Made by a program: the position numbers and the translations under genes. From Nitrospira sp. (lineage in GTDB: Bacteria; Nitrospirota; Nitrospiria; Nitrospirales; Nitrospiraceae), in NCBI GenBank assembly GCA_018242685.1, contig JAFEBM010000018.1:1-64000 (forward strand): a DNA stretch of 64,000 nt, written 5' to 3'. Shown here one piece after another: positions 32,242-42,113 of this stretch (its first letter is position 1; each line of letters opens with the position of its first letter). A model generated the notes under the pieces. That model was not told the DNA's origin. It did no database searches and saw nothing but the letters and a program-made list of their open reading frames with translations.

Positions 32242-32434
32242 CTGAGCCTTGTTCGCTCAAGCACGTCAACTCGACCGCACTGAGTTTCGCCGTCGCTCGG
32301 CACGCGAAACTTGTTCCGTTCTAAGCGGAGCTTGAACGGAACTTCGAACATCGCGAGCCGTCCGCAACGCGGACCGCTCGGGCTCAACGAGTGCGGTATC
32401 CCGAGTTTCCGTGATATCGCGGGACAAGGCTCAG
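32242..32434. repeat. Nested inverted-repeat element between purC and the small membrane gene
   Basis: The ends CTGAGCCTTGT (32242-32252) and ACAAGGCTCAG (32424-32434) are exact inverted copies. Nested inside are CCGCACT/AGTGCGG (32275-32281, 32390-32396), AGTTTCGC/GCGAAACT (32283-32290, 32304-32311), GTTCCGTTC/GAACGGAAC (32313-32321, 32334-32342) and GTCCGC/GCGGAC (about 32359-32374). The whole 193 bases could fold as a multi-branched RNA. It may be a MITE or a structured intercistronic element. Confidence 0.65.
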
Positions 32435-32472
32435 CGTCTCCTCCTGATCTGTGGGGGTGGGAGGAAGAAGAG

Positions 32473-32691
32473 ATGCTGCGGGCGTATTTGAATTATGGCC
32501 TGATCGCATCGGTGGTCATCTGGGCGGCCATCGTGGGCGTGATGGCCTATCGATTGAACGAGTCGCCCTGGCGCTGGGCCTTCGTCGGTCTGGTATTTGC
32601 CGGCGGGCTGACCGTCGCGGTCATCTTGTGGATCAAGAAATACGTGGATCGGTTGAACGAAGCCGAAGAAAAGCGGGAGAGCAAGTCGTGA
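32473..32691 (+). CDS. Small two-helix membrane protein
   Basis: 72 residues with two predicted membrane helices (LIASVVIWAAIVGVMAY and WAFVGLVFAGGLTVAVILWI) and a short charged C-terminal tail. No family is recognised. The ATG follows GGGAGGAAGAAGAG, and the stop overlaps the purS GTG by four bases (GTGA), so it is co-translated with purS. It may be a membrane anchor or a small transporter part; nothing in the sequence decides. Confidence 0.7.
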   Translation: MLRAYLNYGLIASVVIWAAIVGVMAYRLNESPWRWAFVGLVFAGGLTVAVILWIKKYVDRLNEAEEKRESKS

Positions 32692-32927
32692 AAGCCAAAA
32701 TTCATGTGACGCTGAAGCCAGGCATCTTGGATCCGCAAGGCAAAGCCATCGAACATGCGCTGGACTCGTTGGGATTCAAGAATGTCGCAAATGTTCGCAT
32801 AGGAAAGTACATGGAGCTGGATCTTGAACAAAACGATATGGCCAAGGCTGAGGCTGAAGTCAAAGGCATGTGCGAAAAGTTATTGGCGAATACGATCATC
32901 GAAGAATACCGGTACGAGTTGGGGTGA
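32688..32927 (+). CDS. purS: FGAM synthase subunit PurS
   Basis: 79 residues, the usual PurS length: KAKIHVTLKPGILDPQGKAIEHALDSLGF, then VRIGKYMELDL and LLANTIIEEYRYEL. PurS bridges PurQ and PurL in the three-part formylglycinamidine synthase. The GTG start overlaps the preceding stop by four bases. A 127-base palindromic element separates it from purQ. Confidence 0.95.
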   Translation: MKAKIHVTLKPGILDPQGKAIEHALDSLGFKNVANVRIGKYMELDLEQNDMAKAEAEVKGMCEKLLANTIIEEYRYELG

Positions 32928-32928
32928 A

Positions 32929-33055
32929 CATGGCGAGGTGACAGGACTTGGTTTCGTACTCGCGCAACGCGCACGCAATGTTGATCGGTTTGGATCGAAG
33001 CGGGCGGTGCTCGTTGCATGCGCGCAGTAAAACCAAGCCCTATCGCCTCGCCATG
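32929..33055. repeat. Palindromic intercistronic element between purS and purQ
   Basis: The arms 32929-32954 and 33030-33055 are 26 bases each and match as an inverted repeat at 23 positions (CATGGCGAGG at one end, CCTCGCCATG at the other). The interior holds a further imperfect inverted repeat, ACTCGCGC against GCGCGCAGT. The element starts right after the purS stop and ends 14 bases before purQ. Its core ATGCGCGCAGTAA (33018-33030) recurs almost exactly in the element at 42647-42759. Confidence 0.7.
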
Positions 33056-33069
33056 CGGAAGGGGGGCTG

Positions 33070-33780
33070 ATGAATATTGGAGTGGTTGTTTTTCCAGGCA
33101 GTAATTGCGATCACGATTGCCGGTACGTCTTCCGGGATGTACTTGGACAAGATGTGACGATGGTCTGGCATAAGGAATCCTCTTTGGCCGGTTTGGACGC
33201 GGTGATCCTGCCGGGAGGATTTTCGTACGGTGATTATCTCCGGACTGGAGCGATTGCACGGTTTTCTCCGGTCATGCAAGCAGTCAAGCAGTTTGCCGCC
33301 GAGGGAAGATTGGTGCTTGGGATCTGCAACGGATTCCAGATTCTGCTGGAAGCGGGTTTGTTGCCCGGCGTCATGTTGCGAAATAGGTCGCTGCACTTTA
33401 TCTGCCGCGAGACCTACGTCAAAGTGGAGAACGCTGCGACGCCGTTTACGAACGGCTGCAGGTCCGGACAGGTGCTCAAAATCTCGATCGCTCACGCGGA
33501 GGGAAACTACTATACCGATCCAGTGACATTAGCCGGTCTTCAAGCCAATGCACAAATCATCTTCCGTTATTGCACGGCAGACGGGAAGGTGACGCCGGAG
33601 GCTTGCCCGAACGGGTCGCTCGGCAACATCGCGGGCATCTGCAACGCCGAAGGAAATGTGCTGGGTATGATGCCGCATCCGGAGCGATGTGCCGAGGCGG
33701 TGCTGGGGAACGAAGACGGGCGGATGATCTTCGAATCGATCATCACGTCTTTGGGCAAGAAGAAACTGGTCGGAGTATGA
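33070..33780 (+). CDS. purQ: FGAM synthase glutaminase subunit PurQ
   Basis: 236 residues, class I glutamine amidotransferase. It supplies ammonia for formylglycinamidine ribonucleotide formation. N-terminal [30 protein letters not shown] at 48-64, nucleophile Cys86 in GICNGFQ, and the His/Glu of [10 protein letters not shown] near the C-terminus are all present. The ribosome binding site is GAAGGGGGG upstream of the ATG. The next pathway gene, purL, lies 4.1 kb downstream beyond an accessory insert. Confidence 0.97.
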   Translation: MNIGVVVFPGSNCDHDCRYVFRDVLGQDVTMVWHKESSLAGLDAVILPGGFSYGDYLRTGAIARFSPVMQAVKQFAAEGRLVLGICNGFQILLEAGLLPGVMLRNRSLHFICRETYVKVENAATPFTNGCRSGQVLKISIAHAEGNYYTDPVTLAGLQANAQIIFRYCTADGKVTPEACPNGSLGNIAGICNAEGNVLGMMPHPERCAEAVLGNEDGRMIFESIITSLGKKKLVGV

Positions 33781-33878
33781 TGCGGGTCCTGGTGCTGACC
33801 AGCGCGCCTGTCCTTGCGCCTCACCCGGTGCAGGAAGCTTTCTACGGGTGGACGAACGGCACTAGTCATCTGCGCTAA
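33777..33878 (+). CDS. Short frame coupled to purQ, possibly a gene remnant
   Basis: 33 residues, [16 protein letters not shown] and so on, starting with an ATGA overlap of the purQ stop, the junction style used by true operon genes here. It could be the N-terminal stub of an operon gene cut off by the downstream insert. No family is recognised and it may be chance. Confidence 0.25.
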   Translation: MMRVLVLTSAPVLAPHPVQEAFYGWTNGTSHLR

Positions 33879-33913
33879 CTGCCTTTATTCGATGGTTTGG
33901 TTGAGACGAAACT

Positions 33914-36563
33914 ATGCAAGTTGAGGAATTATCCACACTCAATATCGACAAGCAATTCATCCAAGCTTGGAAGGGTGCAGGAATAAACGAGCTCACAGAA
34001 GTTCAAGAAGCGGCTCTCAGTGATTCAGACATACTTAATGGACAGAATGCAGTAATCGTTGCGCCTACATCTAGCGGGAAAACTTTCATCGGAGAAGTAT
34101 TGGCAGTTCGAGTAGCAAGCAGTCTTCACAGGGTAGTCTATCTCGTTCCCTATAAGGCCCTCGCTGACGAAAAATACGCCGACTTTTCTGAATCCTATCG
34201 TGATCTTGGCCTGCCAGTAGTTGTGTCTTCTGGAGATCATTCTGAATTCGATCGAGATATCCGCCGAGGAGATTTCAGTATCGCGGTCATTGTTTACGAA
34301 AAACTCGCTCAGCTACTTGTGCAGTCGCCAGGAATTATTTCTGATTGTCATCTTGTTGTAGTCGATGAAACTCAGTTGCTAGGGGATAAGAATCGGGGAC
34401 CTTTACTGGAGATGCTTTTGGCAAAGATAAAGAGAGGAAAGCCATCTCCTCAGATTTTGTGTCTATCGGCAACAGTTGGTGCCCTAAATGACTTTCATCT
34501 TTGGCTTGGAGCTAAGGTGATCGAAATTACAGGTCGTCCGGTCCCTCTATGGGAAGGGGTCTTTGAAAAGCCAGGGGATGTGATCTTCTATAACGTTGCA
34601 GAAGGTAAAACTGAGAGTAGAAATATAGGCGGGAACGTTCCAGCCGCTGGGAAAGATGACTTGATTGATTCCGCAGTGAGGGCAACAGAAGAAGGAAAAC
34701 AGCTGTTAATATTCCGGACCAAGGTTGATGATACTGAGCGAACAGCAGAGAAGTTAGCACAGGTACTCCCCCCCTCAGACAGTAGCTGCAGAAGCTAGGC
34801 AGCGCATCATGTTGCTAGAAGATACTCCGTTAAGAGAGTTTCTCGATAAGAACATAGAAAAGCGCATCGCGTACCACAATGCTGGCCTTTCATTGGAAGA
34901 AAGACGCTTAGTGGAGGACTTGTTCAGACAAGGTGTTTTGCGGATTATTGTCACGACCACCACTTTGGCTGCCGGAGTAAACCTTCCCGTTGATACAGTA
35001 ATTGTTGCCGATCATAAACGATGGGATACATCAAGAAAAACCAATATTGCTATTGGCGTTGGTGAGTATAAGAACTGTGCTGGCCGAGCAGGAAGGTATG
35101 GCAAGAAACAGGCTGGAACGTGTCTCTTGCTTAGCGAGGTTGGAGGGCAAGCTAACATTTTGGAGACTCAGTACATTCATGGTGATTTGCCTAAGCTCGA
35201 ATCTGCAATTCCTCAGCAACCTGAACTTGCAAAACACCTCCTGGGATTGGTGGCGGAACGACTTGGTGAGTCGAAGGCGGACATCGTCTCACTATTTCGT
35301 GAGTCGTTCGCATTTCGCAGTTATTATGTGCCGGGGGGGGTCGAGTCCGAACTAATCAAAGCGATAGAGTCCGGGATTGACGAGTTGATTTCATTGCAGT
35401 TAGTTGAAGTGAAGGATCGCAAATTGACTGCTACTCCGCTTGGGGCAGTATGCGCTCGATCAGGTGTTTCAGTAAAAACTTTCGGGACACTCGAAACCCT
35501 CGTTCGCTTGGCACCGGTTGATACCATTTCAGCAGCTGAAATTTTTCAGGGAATAACAGATGTCGAAGAGATGAGGAGCCTTCGGCCATTCTCGCGTACG
35601 GAGCGTGCGGGCCTTCTATCTCGGTGGATTACTGGTGAAGGCGTCATGGATTTGTCGGGAGATTATTCCAATCAATACTCAATAGGCTACGGACGCATCA
35701 GAGATCTTGGGGAGATGGCCGAATGGTTGCTATCTTCCGCTGCTCAAATTGCTAGAGTGCTTGGTGTGCTCGATGCAGCAATCAAAAGGATCGAAAGTCT
35801 TGCGAGGGAATGCCATTTTGGCGTCCCTGATGAGCTGGTGCCCTTGGCAAAACTCAGAGTCTTGCAAAGATCAGATTTGATGCGTCTTCTTAAGAACAGC
35901 AAGGGGATAGCACTAACTGATCCTGAGAAAATTCTCGATGCCGATCCCTCTCAGTTTTCCGGAATACTTCCTCATGACAAGGTGGCAGCGCTTAAAGAAA
36001 GCATATTGCGAAAAGTGGGAGAAACTCTAAATCGACGAAAGATTGGGCATCTGATGCGTTGTGATAAGTTGGCAGCGATAAGGCCAATTATACAGCGAGT
36101 ATATGAAAGTAGTGCCAAAGCTTTCGAGATGGCATTGGAAGAGTTACTCAATGCCGCATTAATCGAGCTTAGCGTTCACCGATTCACGAGACAGAACACT
36201 GGACAACCTGACATGGAATTAAATGCAGCAAAGGGCACGGTAGTCATGTCAGCCACAGCTTCTGATAGTGATAGAAAGCCAATATCATGGGATAAGGCTA
36301 GGGAAGTTCTTGGCAGTGTCGGGTATCAGGGTACTGCTAGCAATTTTGTTGTAATAGGAAAGCCAGAGTTTCATAAGGTTGCGATCGAAAATTCATCAGA
36401 AATGTCTCGAAAAGGCGAGAGAATATTGCTGCTTACTTTGGATGTACTTGTGGAGTATTGCTTGCGCAAGGTCGAGGGAAAGCTTTCCCGCGAGCAATTA
36501 GTTTCTCTATTAGAAGACGGTCGCGGATATGTTGACCGTGAGAGTTTAGATCAAGCTGCGTAG
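33914..36563 (+). pseudogene. Ski2/Hel308-like superfamily II helicase, frameshifted
   Basis: Two frames (33914-34798 and 34809-36563) join into one protein of about 880 residues if one base is removed from the seven-C run at 34768-34774. The first part has Walker A APTSSGKT, motif II VVDETQ (unusual in place of DEAH) and SAT; the second has TTTTLAAGVNLPVDTVI (motif V), NCAGRAGR (motif VI), a winged-helix-like part and an unrecognised C-terminus. Ski2/Hel308-type enzymes unwind RNA or DNA. The gene is visibly AT-richer than its neighbours and lies inside the purine cluster, so it was probably acquired. The run of C could be a sequencing error, a true mutation or a slippage site. Confidence 0.8.
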
Positions 36564-36569
36564 GAGATA

Positions 36570-36591
36570 CGCAGAAGCTATGATTCTTCTG
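36570..36591 (+). terminator. Hairpin after the helicase gene
   Basis: GCAGAAG and CTTCTGC form a 7-bp stem with an eight-base loop just after the helicase stop. No T run follows, so this is a weak call. Confidence 0.3.
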
Positions 36592-36707
36592 CACATCTGA
36601 GATGTTCGTGCACCGCGAACTACACGCGATTTGGTCGTGTGGGGGGTAACTTATCATCATTACAGACGGCTCTTCAGGATACACAAAACGCTTTGGGGGA
36701 GTGACGC

Positions 36708-36977
36708 ATGAACCCTATTGAATTCGACGCCATCATTTTTCAGGAAGGCAAGGCCTATGTGGCGCACTGTCCGGAGTTGGATGTCTCCAGCTGCGGGAAG
36801 GACATCGATGAGGCCAGGCGGAACCTGAAAACCGCCGTTCGTTTGTTTATTGAGGAGGCTGAGAAACTTGGAACGTTGGACGACATTCTCCGAGAGGCTG
36901 GGTATCAGCGAGCAGCGGATGGGACATGGAAGTCTCCTCGAATCGTATCGACTGAAGTAATGTCGTTGTCTGCGTAA
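36708..36977 (+). CDS. hicB: HicB-like antitoxin
   Basis: 89 residues. The HicB partial RNase-H-like fold is recognisable: FDAIIFQEGKAYVAHCPELDVSSCGKDIDEARRNLKTAVRLFIEEAE. It would bind and neutralise the HicA toxin encoded directly downstream. No separate C-terminal DNA-binding domain of the ribbon-helix-helix kind is evident. The ribosome binding site is GGGGGAG before ATG. Order is antitoxin then toxin. Confidence 0.85.
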   Translation: MNPIEFDAIIFQEGKAYVAHCPELDVSSCGKDIDEARRNLKTAVRLFIEEAEKLGTLDDILREAGYQRAADGTWKSPRIVSTEVMSLSA

Positions 36978-36978
36978 T

Positions 36979-37212
36979 GTGATGCCGCGCATCACCGCGA
37001 TACCGTCTTGGAAATTGCGAAAGGTGTTTGAAAGGGCGGGTTTTAAATGTGTGCGGACAGAAGGAGATCACTTTGTATACGTGAGACCGGGTGTTGCAAG
37101 ACCTGTTGTGATTCCTGATTGGAACGAAGTGCCCGTGTTCATCATCAAGAATAACTTACGCACCGCTGGTCTTTCGCGTGACGAGTACTTTGCGTTTCTG
37201 GATGAAGCATGA
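36979..37212 (+). CDS. hicA: HicA-like mRNA interferase toxin
   Basis: About 77 residues, a double-stranded-RNA-binding-like fold typical of HicA: WKLRKVFERAGFKCVRTEGDHFVYVRPG, where the His of GDHFVY is the expected catalytic residue, then RPVVIPDWNEVPVFIIKNNLRTAGLSRDEYFAFL. It would cleave mRNA when free of HicB. It starts at GTG 36979 or ATG 36982, immediately after the hicB stop. Looks intact. Confidence 0.87.
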   Translation: MMPRITAIPSWKLRKVFERAGFKCVRTEGDHFVYVRPGVARPVVIPDWNEVPVFIIKNNLRTAGLSRDEYFAFLDEA

Positions 37213-37380
37213 TCGTTCGGCTGCAAGACCAAGGCACAATATCATGACGTGGCGGAGCATCAAGGTATGAAATCTGCCTATGACGGATTGAAGATGGAAA
37301 GTGGTCGCGGTAAAGTATTGCGTCGGTACGTGCGCATCAGTCTTACATTTCTTTCATAATCATAAATGAGGAGGGTCGTA

Positions 37381-37719
37381 ATGAGACGTGTAGGTGCAGT
37401 ATTGGCGACAGTTGGTCTGTTGACCTTGGGAGTGGGTGTCAATGTTTGGGCTGCGGCAGATGACGGCAGTCAGGTAAAGATAATCAGTCCGGCACAGGGG
37501 GCTGTCTTGAAGGGCGGTGATGTCGAAATCAAGTATGAGCTGACAAAGGGTAGCAAGGCGACGCATGTCCATTGTTTCGTGGATGGGGAATATCAGAAGG
37601 GATGGAAAGGGATGGTCAAGGGAATGCCGCCCGGGACTCGTGAGATCAAGCTTGTTGCAGCAGATAAGGATCATGAGACCTTAGCCGCTGAATCAGCTGT
37701 GAAGGTGGAAGTGCAGTAG
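37381..37719 (+). CDS. Small secreted Ig-like protein
   Basis: 112 residues. A clear signal peptide (RVGAVLATVGLLTLGVGVNVWA) is cut before the motif ADDGSQ. The mature protein of about 88 residues is beta-rich: VKIISPAQGAVLKGGDVEIKYEL, HVHCFVDGEYQ, PPGTREIKLVAADKDHE. It resembles short periplasmic Ig-like domains of the DUF4399 sort; the single His-x-His-Cys stretch could bind metal, which is speculative. GAGGAGGG lies nine bases before the ATG. It is the last gene of the insert before purL. Confidence 0.7.
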   Translation: MRRVGAVLATVGLLTLGVGVNVWAAADDGSQVKIISPAQGAVLKGGDVEIKYELTKGSKATHVHCFVDGEYQKGWKGMVKGMPPGTREIKLVAADKDHETLAAESAVKVEVQ

Positions 37720-37755
37720 AACAGGATCAGGGTTCATTGATCATACAGACCGACT

Positions 37756-37784
37756 CGGCGAGGCGCACATCCTGCGCCTCGCCG
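37756..37784 (+). terminator. Strong hairpin before purL
   Basis: CGGCGAGGCGCA and TGCGCCTCGCCG form a perfect 12-bp stem with the loop CATCC, 36 bases after the secreted protein gene. It is likely a terminator or transcript-end hairpin, though only short T-containing sequence follows. Confidence 0.6.
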
Positions 37785-37876
37785 GTCACCTTGAGCAATG
37801 CTTACAACGGTGCCATGCATGCTCTGGTGTTCGGAACGCTCCATAGTGGTTTTGTCTCTGTGACCGCTCGGTCGTA

Positions 37877-40126
37877 ATGCAGGCCGGTATGCCGCTCATC
37901 ACCAAAGACCTCATCGCTCAGCATAATCTGACGGGCGAGGAATACCAAAAAATCGTCGATATTCTCGGACGTGAGCCCAATCTGACGGAGCTCGGCATGT
38001 TTTCCGTGATGTGGTCCGAGCACTGCTCCTACAAAAGTTCTCGGGTACACTTGAAAAAACTGCCGACGACCGGGCCTCGTGTCGTGCAAGGGCCGGGAGA
38101 AAATGCGGGAGCAGTCGATATCGGTGACGGGCTCTGCGTGGTCTTCAAAATGGAGTCGCACAACCATCCGTCGTTTATCGAGCCTTATCAGGGCGCTGCC
38201 ACGGGGGTCGGTGGAATTTTGCGGGACATCTTTACCATGGGGGCAAGACCGATCGCGCTGCTCGATTCGCTGCGATTTGGAGAATTGCACTCGCCCAAGA
38301 ATCGCCATCTCATGAAAGGGGTCGTCTCCGGGATTTCTGGCTATGGCAACTGCATGGGGGTCCCGACTGTAGGAGGCGAGATCGTCTTTAACGACATCTA
38401 CTCTCTCAATCCGTTGGTCAATGTGTTTTGCCTTGGGCTTGCTCATCAGGACAAGATATTCCGTGGCATGGCTGCTGGCGTCGGGAATCCCGTGATCTAT
38501 TTCGGCTCCAAAACGGGCCGTGATGGGATTCACGGGGCGACGATGGCCTCCGATTCGTTCGACGATCAATCGGAGCAGAAGCGGCCGACCATCCAGGTTG
38601 GCGATCCCTTTACGGAGAAATTGCTGCTGGAAGCCTGTCTTGAGCTGATGGAACGCGATCTCCTCGTTGGGATTCAAGACATGGGCGCTGCAGGCCTGAC
38701 GAGTTCTTCCTGTGAAATGGCCTCCCGCGCCGGCAACGGGATCGAGCTGGACCTCACGGTGGTCCCACGGCGCGAGTCTGGCATGACGCCCTATGAGATC
38801 ATGCTGTCCGAATCTCAGGAACGTATGTTGATGGTGGCGAAAGCCGGCAAAGAAGACGAATGCATCGAGATTTGCCGGAAGTGGGATCTGGATGTCGCCG
38901 TGGTCGGGAAAGTGACGGCCGACGGAATCTTGCGTGTCCTGGATCAGGGGAAGGTTGTCGCAGAAATCCCGGCCAAAGCGTTGGCTGACGACGGGCCTCG
39001 ATATGAACGGCCCTACCAGCCGCCGGCCTATCAAGATATGCTGACAAACCTGAACTACGACGCCGTTCCTGATGTGAAAGATGCGAATGCGGCATTGCTG
39101 GCCTTGTTGGAGTCGCCGACGATCGCCAGCAAACGGTGGGTGTACGAGCAGTACGATCATACGGTGCGGACGAACACCATGGTCCGCCCCGGGTCCGATG
39201 CGGCGGTGGTGCGGATCAAGGGCACGAAGAAAGCTGTGGCGATGACGGTGGATTGCAACAGCCGCTATTGCCTGTTGAATCCCTATGAAGGAGCCCGGCT
39301 GGCCGTGGCCGAAGCGGCCAGGAATCTCGTCTGTTCCGGCGCTGTGCCGATCGGTTTGACGGATTGTCTCAATTTCGGCAATCCGGAACGCCCCGATATT
39401 ATGTGGCAGTTTGCCATGGCGATCGAAGGGATGAAAGATGCCTGCGAGCATTTTCAAATCCCCATCGTGAGCGGGAACGTCAGCTTTTACAACGAAACCA
39501 ATGGACTCTCCATTTATCCGACCCCCATGCTGGGCATGGTCGGGCTGATCGATGACGCTGAACGGTCGATGACCCAGTGGTTTAAGCAGGAAGGCGACGA
39601 CATTATCTTGCTGGGCTCCGCTCGCGAGGATTTGGGTGGATCGGAGTATCTCAAGGTCGTTCATGCGCGCGAACAGGGCTCGCCGCCCTATTTGAGCCTG
39701 AATACAGAAAAGGCTCTCCATGATTGCGTGCTATCGCTGATTCGTGATGGACTTCTGCAGTCCGCGCATGATTGCTCGGAAGGTGGTGTCGCCGTCGCAT
39801 TGGCGGAAAGCTGTATCTCCGGACCGGAGCGGCCCTTGGGTGCTGTGGTAAGATTGATCAGAGGTCGGCTTCGAAAAGACTCGGTTCTCTTCGGCGAAAG
39901 TCAGTCCAGAGTGGTGGTTTCTGCAAAGCCGGTCCATCGACAGGCCATTCTCGATCACGCGAGGGGTTTCGGTGTGCCGGCTGAAGTGATTGGAACCGTC
40001 TCCGGCGATCGGCTGATCGTGGATGTGGGAAATGAGGGATCGATGGAACGTCTGATCGATCAACCGGCGGCGATGCTGCACGAGCGATGGGGTTTTTCTT
40101 TGGAGCAGGCGCTGAATCAAGTCTAG
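37877..40126 (+). CDS. purL: FGAM synthase large subunit PurL
   Basis: 749 residues, the small PurL type that works with PurS and PurQ. Blocks: [15 protein letters not shown] with His49, [25 protein letters not shown] at 90-113, [18 protein letters not shown], and [13 protein letters not shown] in the second half. It performs the ATP-dependent amidation of formylglycinamide ribonucleotide. A start five codons downstream (MPLITKD) is also possible. purF follows 21 bases after. Confidence 0.97.
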   Translation: MQAGMPLITKDLIAQHNLTGEEYQKIVDILGREPNLTELGMFSVMWSEHCSYKSSRVHLKKLPTTGPRVVQGPGENAGAVDIGDGLCVVFKMESHNHPSFIEPYQGAATGVGGILRDIFTMGARPIALLDSLRFGELHSPKNRHLMKGVVSGISGYGNCMGVPTVGGEIVFNDIYSLNPLVNVFCLGLAHQDKIFRGMAAGVGNPVIYFGSKTGRDGIHGATMASDSFDDQSEQKRPTIQVGDPFTEKLLLEACLELMERDLLVGIQDMGAAGLTSSSCEMASRAGNGIELDLTVVPRRESGMTPYEIMLSESQERMLMVAKAGKEDECIEICRKWDLDVAVVGKVTADGILRVLDQGKVVAEIPAKALADDGPRYERPYQPPAYQDMLTNLNYDAVPDVKDANAALLALLESPTIASKRWVYEQYDHTVRTNTMVRPGSDAAVVRIKGTKKAVAMTVDCNSRYCLLNPYEGARLAVAEAARNLVCSGAVPIGLTDCLNFGNPERPDIMWQFAMAIEGMKDACEHFQIPIVSGNVSFYNETNGLSIYPTPMLGMVGLIDDAERSMTQWFKQEGDDIILLGSAREDLGGSEYLKVVHAREQGSPPYLSLNTEKALHDCVLSLIRDGLLQSAHDCSEGGVAVALAESCISGPERPLGAVVRLIRGRLRKDSVLFGESQSRVVVSAKPVHRQAILDHARGFGVPAEVIGTVSGDRLIVDVGNEGSMERLIDQPAAMLHERWGFSLEQALNQV

Positions 40127-40147
40127 TTTTGCGGACTGCTACGGATC

Positions 40148-41578
40148 ATGAATAAAGAACTGCCGATCGTCTCGCCTGATAAATTTCACGACGAATGTGC
40201 CGTCTTCGGTGTCTACGGCCACGAAGAAGCCGCTAATCTGACGTACCTTGGACTGTACGCGCTGCAGCACCGCGGGCAAGAAGCGTCCGGGATTGTCGCG
40301 GGAGATGGCGACCAATTCTTCATGCAGAAAGGCATGGGCCTCGTCGCCGACATTTTTCACAAATCGGTGCTGGAGAAGCTGCCGGGTCATATGGCCATCG
40401 GGCACAATCGCTACTCCACCACCGGTGGCCACGATCTGAAGAATGTGCAGCCGTTGACCGTGAACTTCGCACTCGGTAATTTGGCTTTGGCTCACAACGG
40501 CAATCTCATCAATGCTCAAATGCTCCGACATGAACTCGAAGCCTACGGGGCGATCTTCCAGTCCACATCAGATAGCGAGGTCATTATCCACCTCATCGCA
40601 CACTCGCGGGCAGGTTCGTTTCTCGCGCGGGTCGTCGATGCTCTGAGTCAGGTGCGAGGCGCGTTCTCGGTTGTATTGATGACCGACAACGGTCTTATCG
40701 CCGCTCGTGATCCCTATGGGCTCAGACCGCTGTGCATCGGGCGCCTGCGCAGCGGCTGGATTGTGGCGTCCGAGACCTGTGCGTTTGACTTGCTCGATGC
40801 CGAGTATGTTCGAGAGGTGGAACCGGGCGAGTTGATCGTCATCAGCGATCAAGGGCTCGACAGCCACCATCCGTTTCCCAAGAAGAATCAAGCCATGTGT
40901 GTGTTCGAATACGTCTATTTTGCGAGGCCTGATAGTCGCATCTTTGGGGCTAACGCCGTGTATGCCACGCGCAAGGCATTGGGCCACCAGTTGGCCCAAG
41001 AGTCGTGGGTGCCGGCGGATGTCGTCATTCCCGTTCCCGACTCCGGCGTGCCGGCTGCGCTTGGCTATTCCGAGGGGGCTGGAATCCGGTTTGAGACCGG
41101 GTTGATCCGCAACCACTATGTCGGTCGAACGTTCATTGAACCCGAACAGTCGATTCGTCACTTCGGGGTTAAAGTCAAGTTGAATGCCGTGCCCGAAGTA
41201 TTGGATGGGAAACGAGTGGTCGTCGTCGACGATTCGTTGGTTCGTGGCACGACGAGCCGCAAGATCGTCAAGATGATCAGGCAAGCCGGGGCGAAAGAAG
41301 TCCACATGCGGATCAGCTCCCCTCCGATCGTCTCACCCTGTTTTTACGGAATCGACACACCGACGAAAAAAGAGCTGATTGCCTCCGATCACTCGACGGA
41401 AGAAATCCGCAAGTACATCACAGCCGACAGCCTGGCGTATCTCAGCCTTGACGGCATGTTGAAATCCGCCCCGAGGACGCCCGACCAATACTGTACGGCC
41501 TGTTTTACCGAGCGCTATCCTATCCCTTTTACCCGCGCAGAAGAGCTTCAGTTAGGCCTGTTCGAATCAGCGCGCTGA
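40148..41578 (+). CDS. purF: Amidophosphoribosyltransferase PurF
   Basis: 476 residues, the first enzyme of purine synthesis. A propeptide of 16 residues precedes Cys17 ([12 protein letters not shown]), which becomes the N-terminal nucleophile. The phosphoribosyltransferase site is [18 protein letters not shown]. Cysteines at [16 protein letters not shown] and YCTACF match the four ligands of the iron-sulfur cluster in the Bacillus-type enzyme, so an oxygen-sensitive 4Fe-4S form is likely. Last gene of the purine cluster. Confidence 0.97.
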   Translation: MNKELPIVSPDKFHDECAVFGVYGHEEAANLTYLGLYALQHRGQEASGIVAGDGDQFFMQKGMGLVADIFHKSVLEKLPGHMAIGHNRYSTTGGHDLKNVQPLTVNFALGNLALAHNGNLINAQMLRHELEAYGAIFQSTSDSEVIIHLIAHSRAGSFLARVVDALSQVRGAFSVVLMTDNGLIAARDPYGLRPLCIGRLRSGWIVASETCAFDLLDAEYVREVEPGELIVISDQGLDSHHPFPKKNQAMCVFEYVYFARPDSRIFGANAVYATRKALGHQLAQESWVPADVVIPVPDSGVPAALGYSEGAGIRFETGLIRNHYVGRTFIEPEQSIRHFGVKVKLNAVPEVLDGKRVVVVDDSLVRGTTSRKIVKMIRQAGAKEVHMRISSPPIVSPCFYGIDTPTKKELIASDHSTEEIRKYITADSLAYLSLDGMLKSAPRTPDQYCTACFTERYPIPFTRAEELQLGLFESAR

Positions 41579-41597
41579 GCTCATCTGTACGGAAGAC

Positions 41598-41954
41598 ATG
41601 ACACTTCCAGAGAAGGACGACGACAAGAAAGCGCAGCAGCCACGGAGTAGACGCCGGGTGCCGGTCGATTATCCCGCTTTATTCACGGGAGATGAAGGAT
41701 CCGGCCATGGAACGGTGACCAATCTCACGATTGCCGGATGTGAAATCAAGAGCCATATCCAACTCCCCATCGGAGCCGGTCTGAGTCTCCGTGTACAGGC
41801 TCCGGAGGCTCGGCCTCCGATTATCATCGCCCTCGCCATCGTCCGTTGGAAGAATGGTGATCGATTTGGACTCGAGTTCGTTCGATTTGAGGGTAGAACC
41901 AAGGAACAGCTCGAGGATATGCTGAACCAGCGTGAAGACCCTGCCGAAGATTAG
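41598..41954 (+). CDS. PilZ-domain protein
   Basis: 118 residues. The cyclic-di-GMP-binding signature is visible: RSRRRVPVDYPA (the RxxxR motif) followed by VTNLTIAGCEI, in place of the usual D/NxSxxG. One substitution (Thr for Ser) is minor, so binding is plausible. Single-domain PilZ proteins act as receptors that change a partner. It starts 20 bases after purF and may be co-transcribed with it. Confidence 0.8.
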   Translation: MTLPEKDDDKKAQQPRSRRRVPVDYPALFTGDEGSGHGTVTNLTIAGCEIKSHIQLPIGAGLSLRVQAPEARPPIIIALAIVRWKNGDRFGLEFVRFEGRTKEQLEDMLNQREDPAED

Positions 41955-42113
41955 TTTCTGCCTGCCCAGCGGTTGCCGCGCTAAAAATTGCCATGGTAGG
42001 ATGCAACATCCAACAGCGAGTGTGTGGGCAACGGTAATCTGTTGTACCATGGCGACGAGGAGCATGGTCGAGCGGTTGCGAGATCATGAGTGTTCGCTGA
42101 AAGGGAGGTCGTG

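Noticed and set aside
37802..39721. 639-codon open frame antisense to purL
   Set aside because: Shadow of purL; purL itself has every family block.
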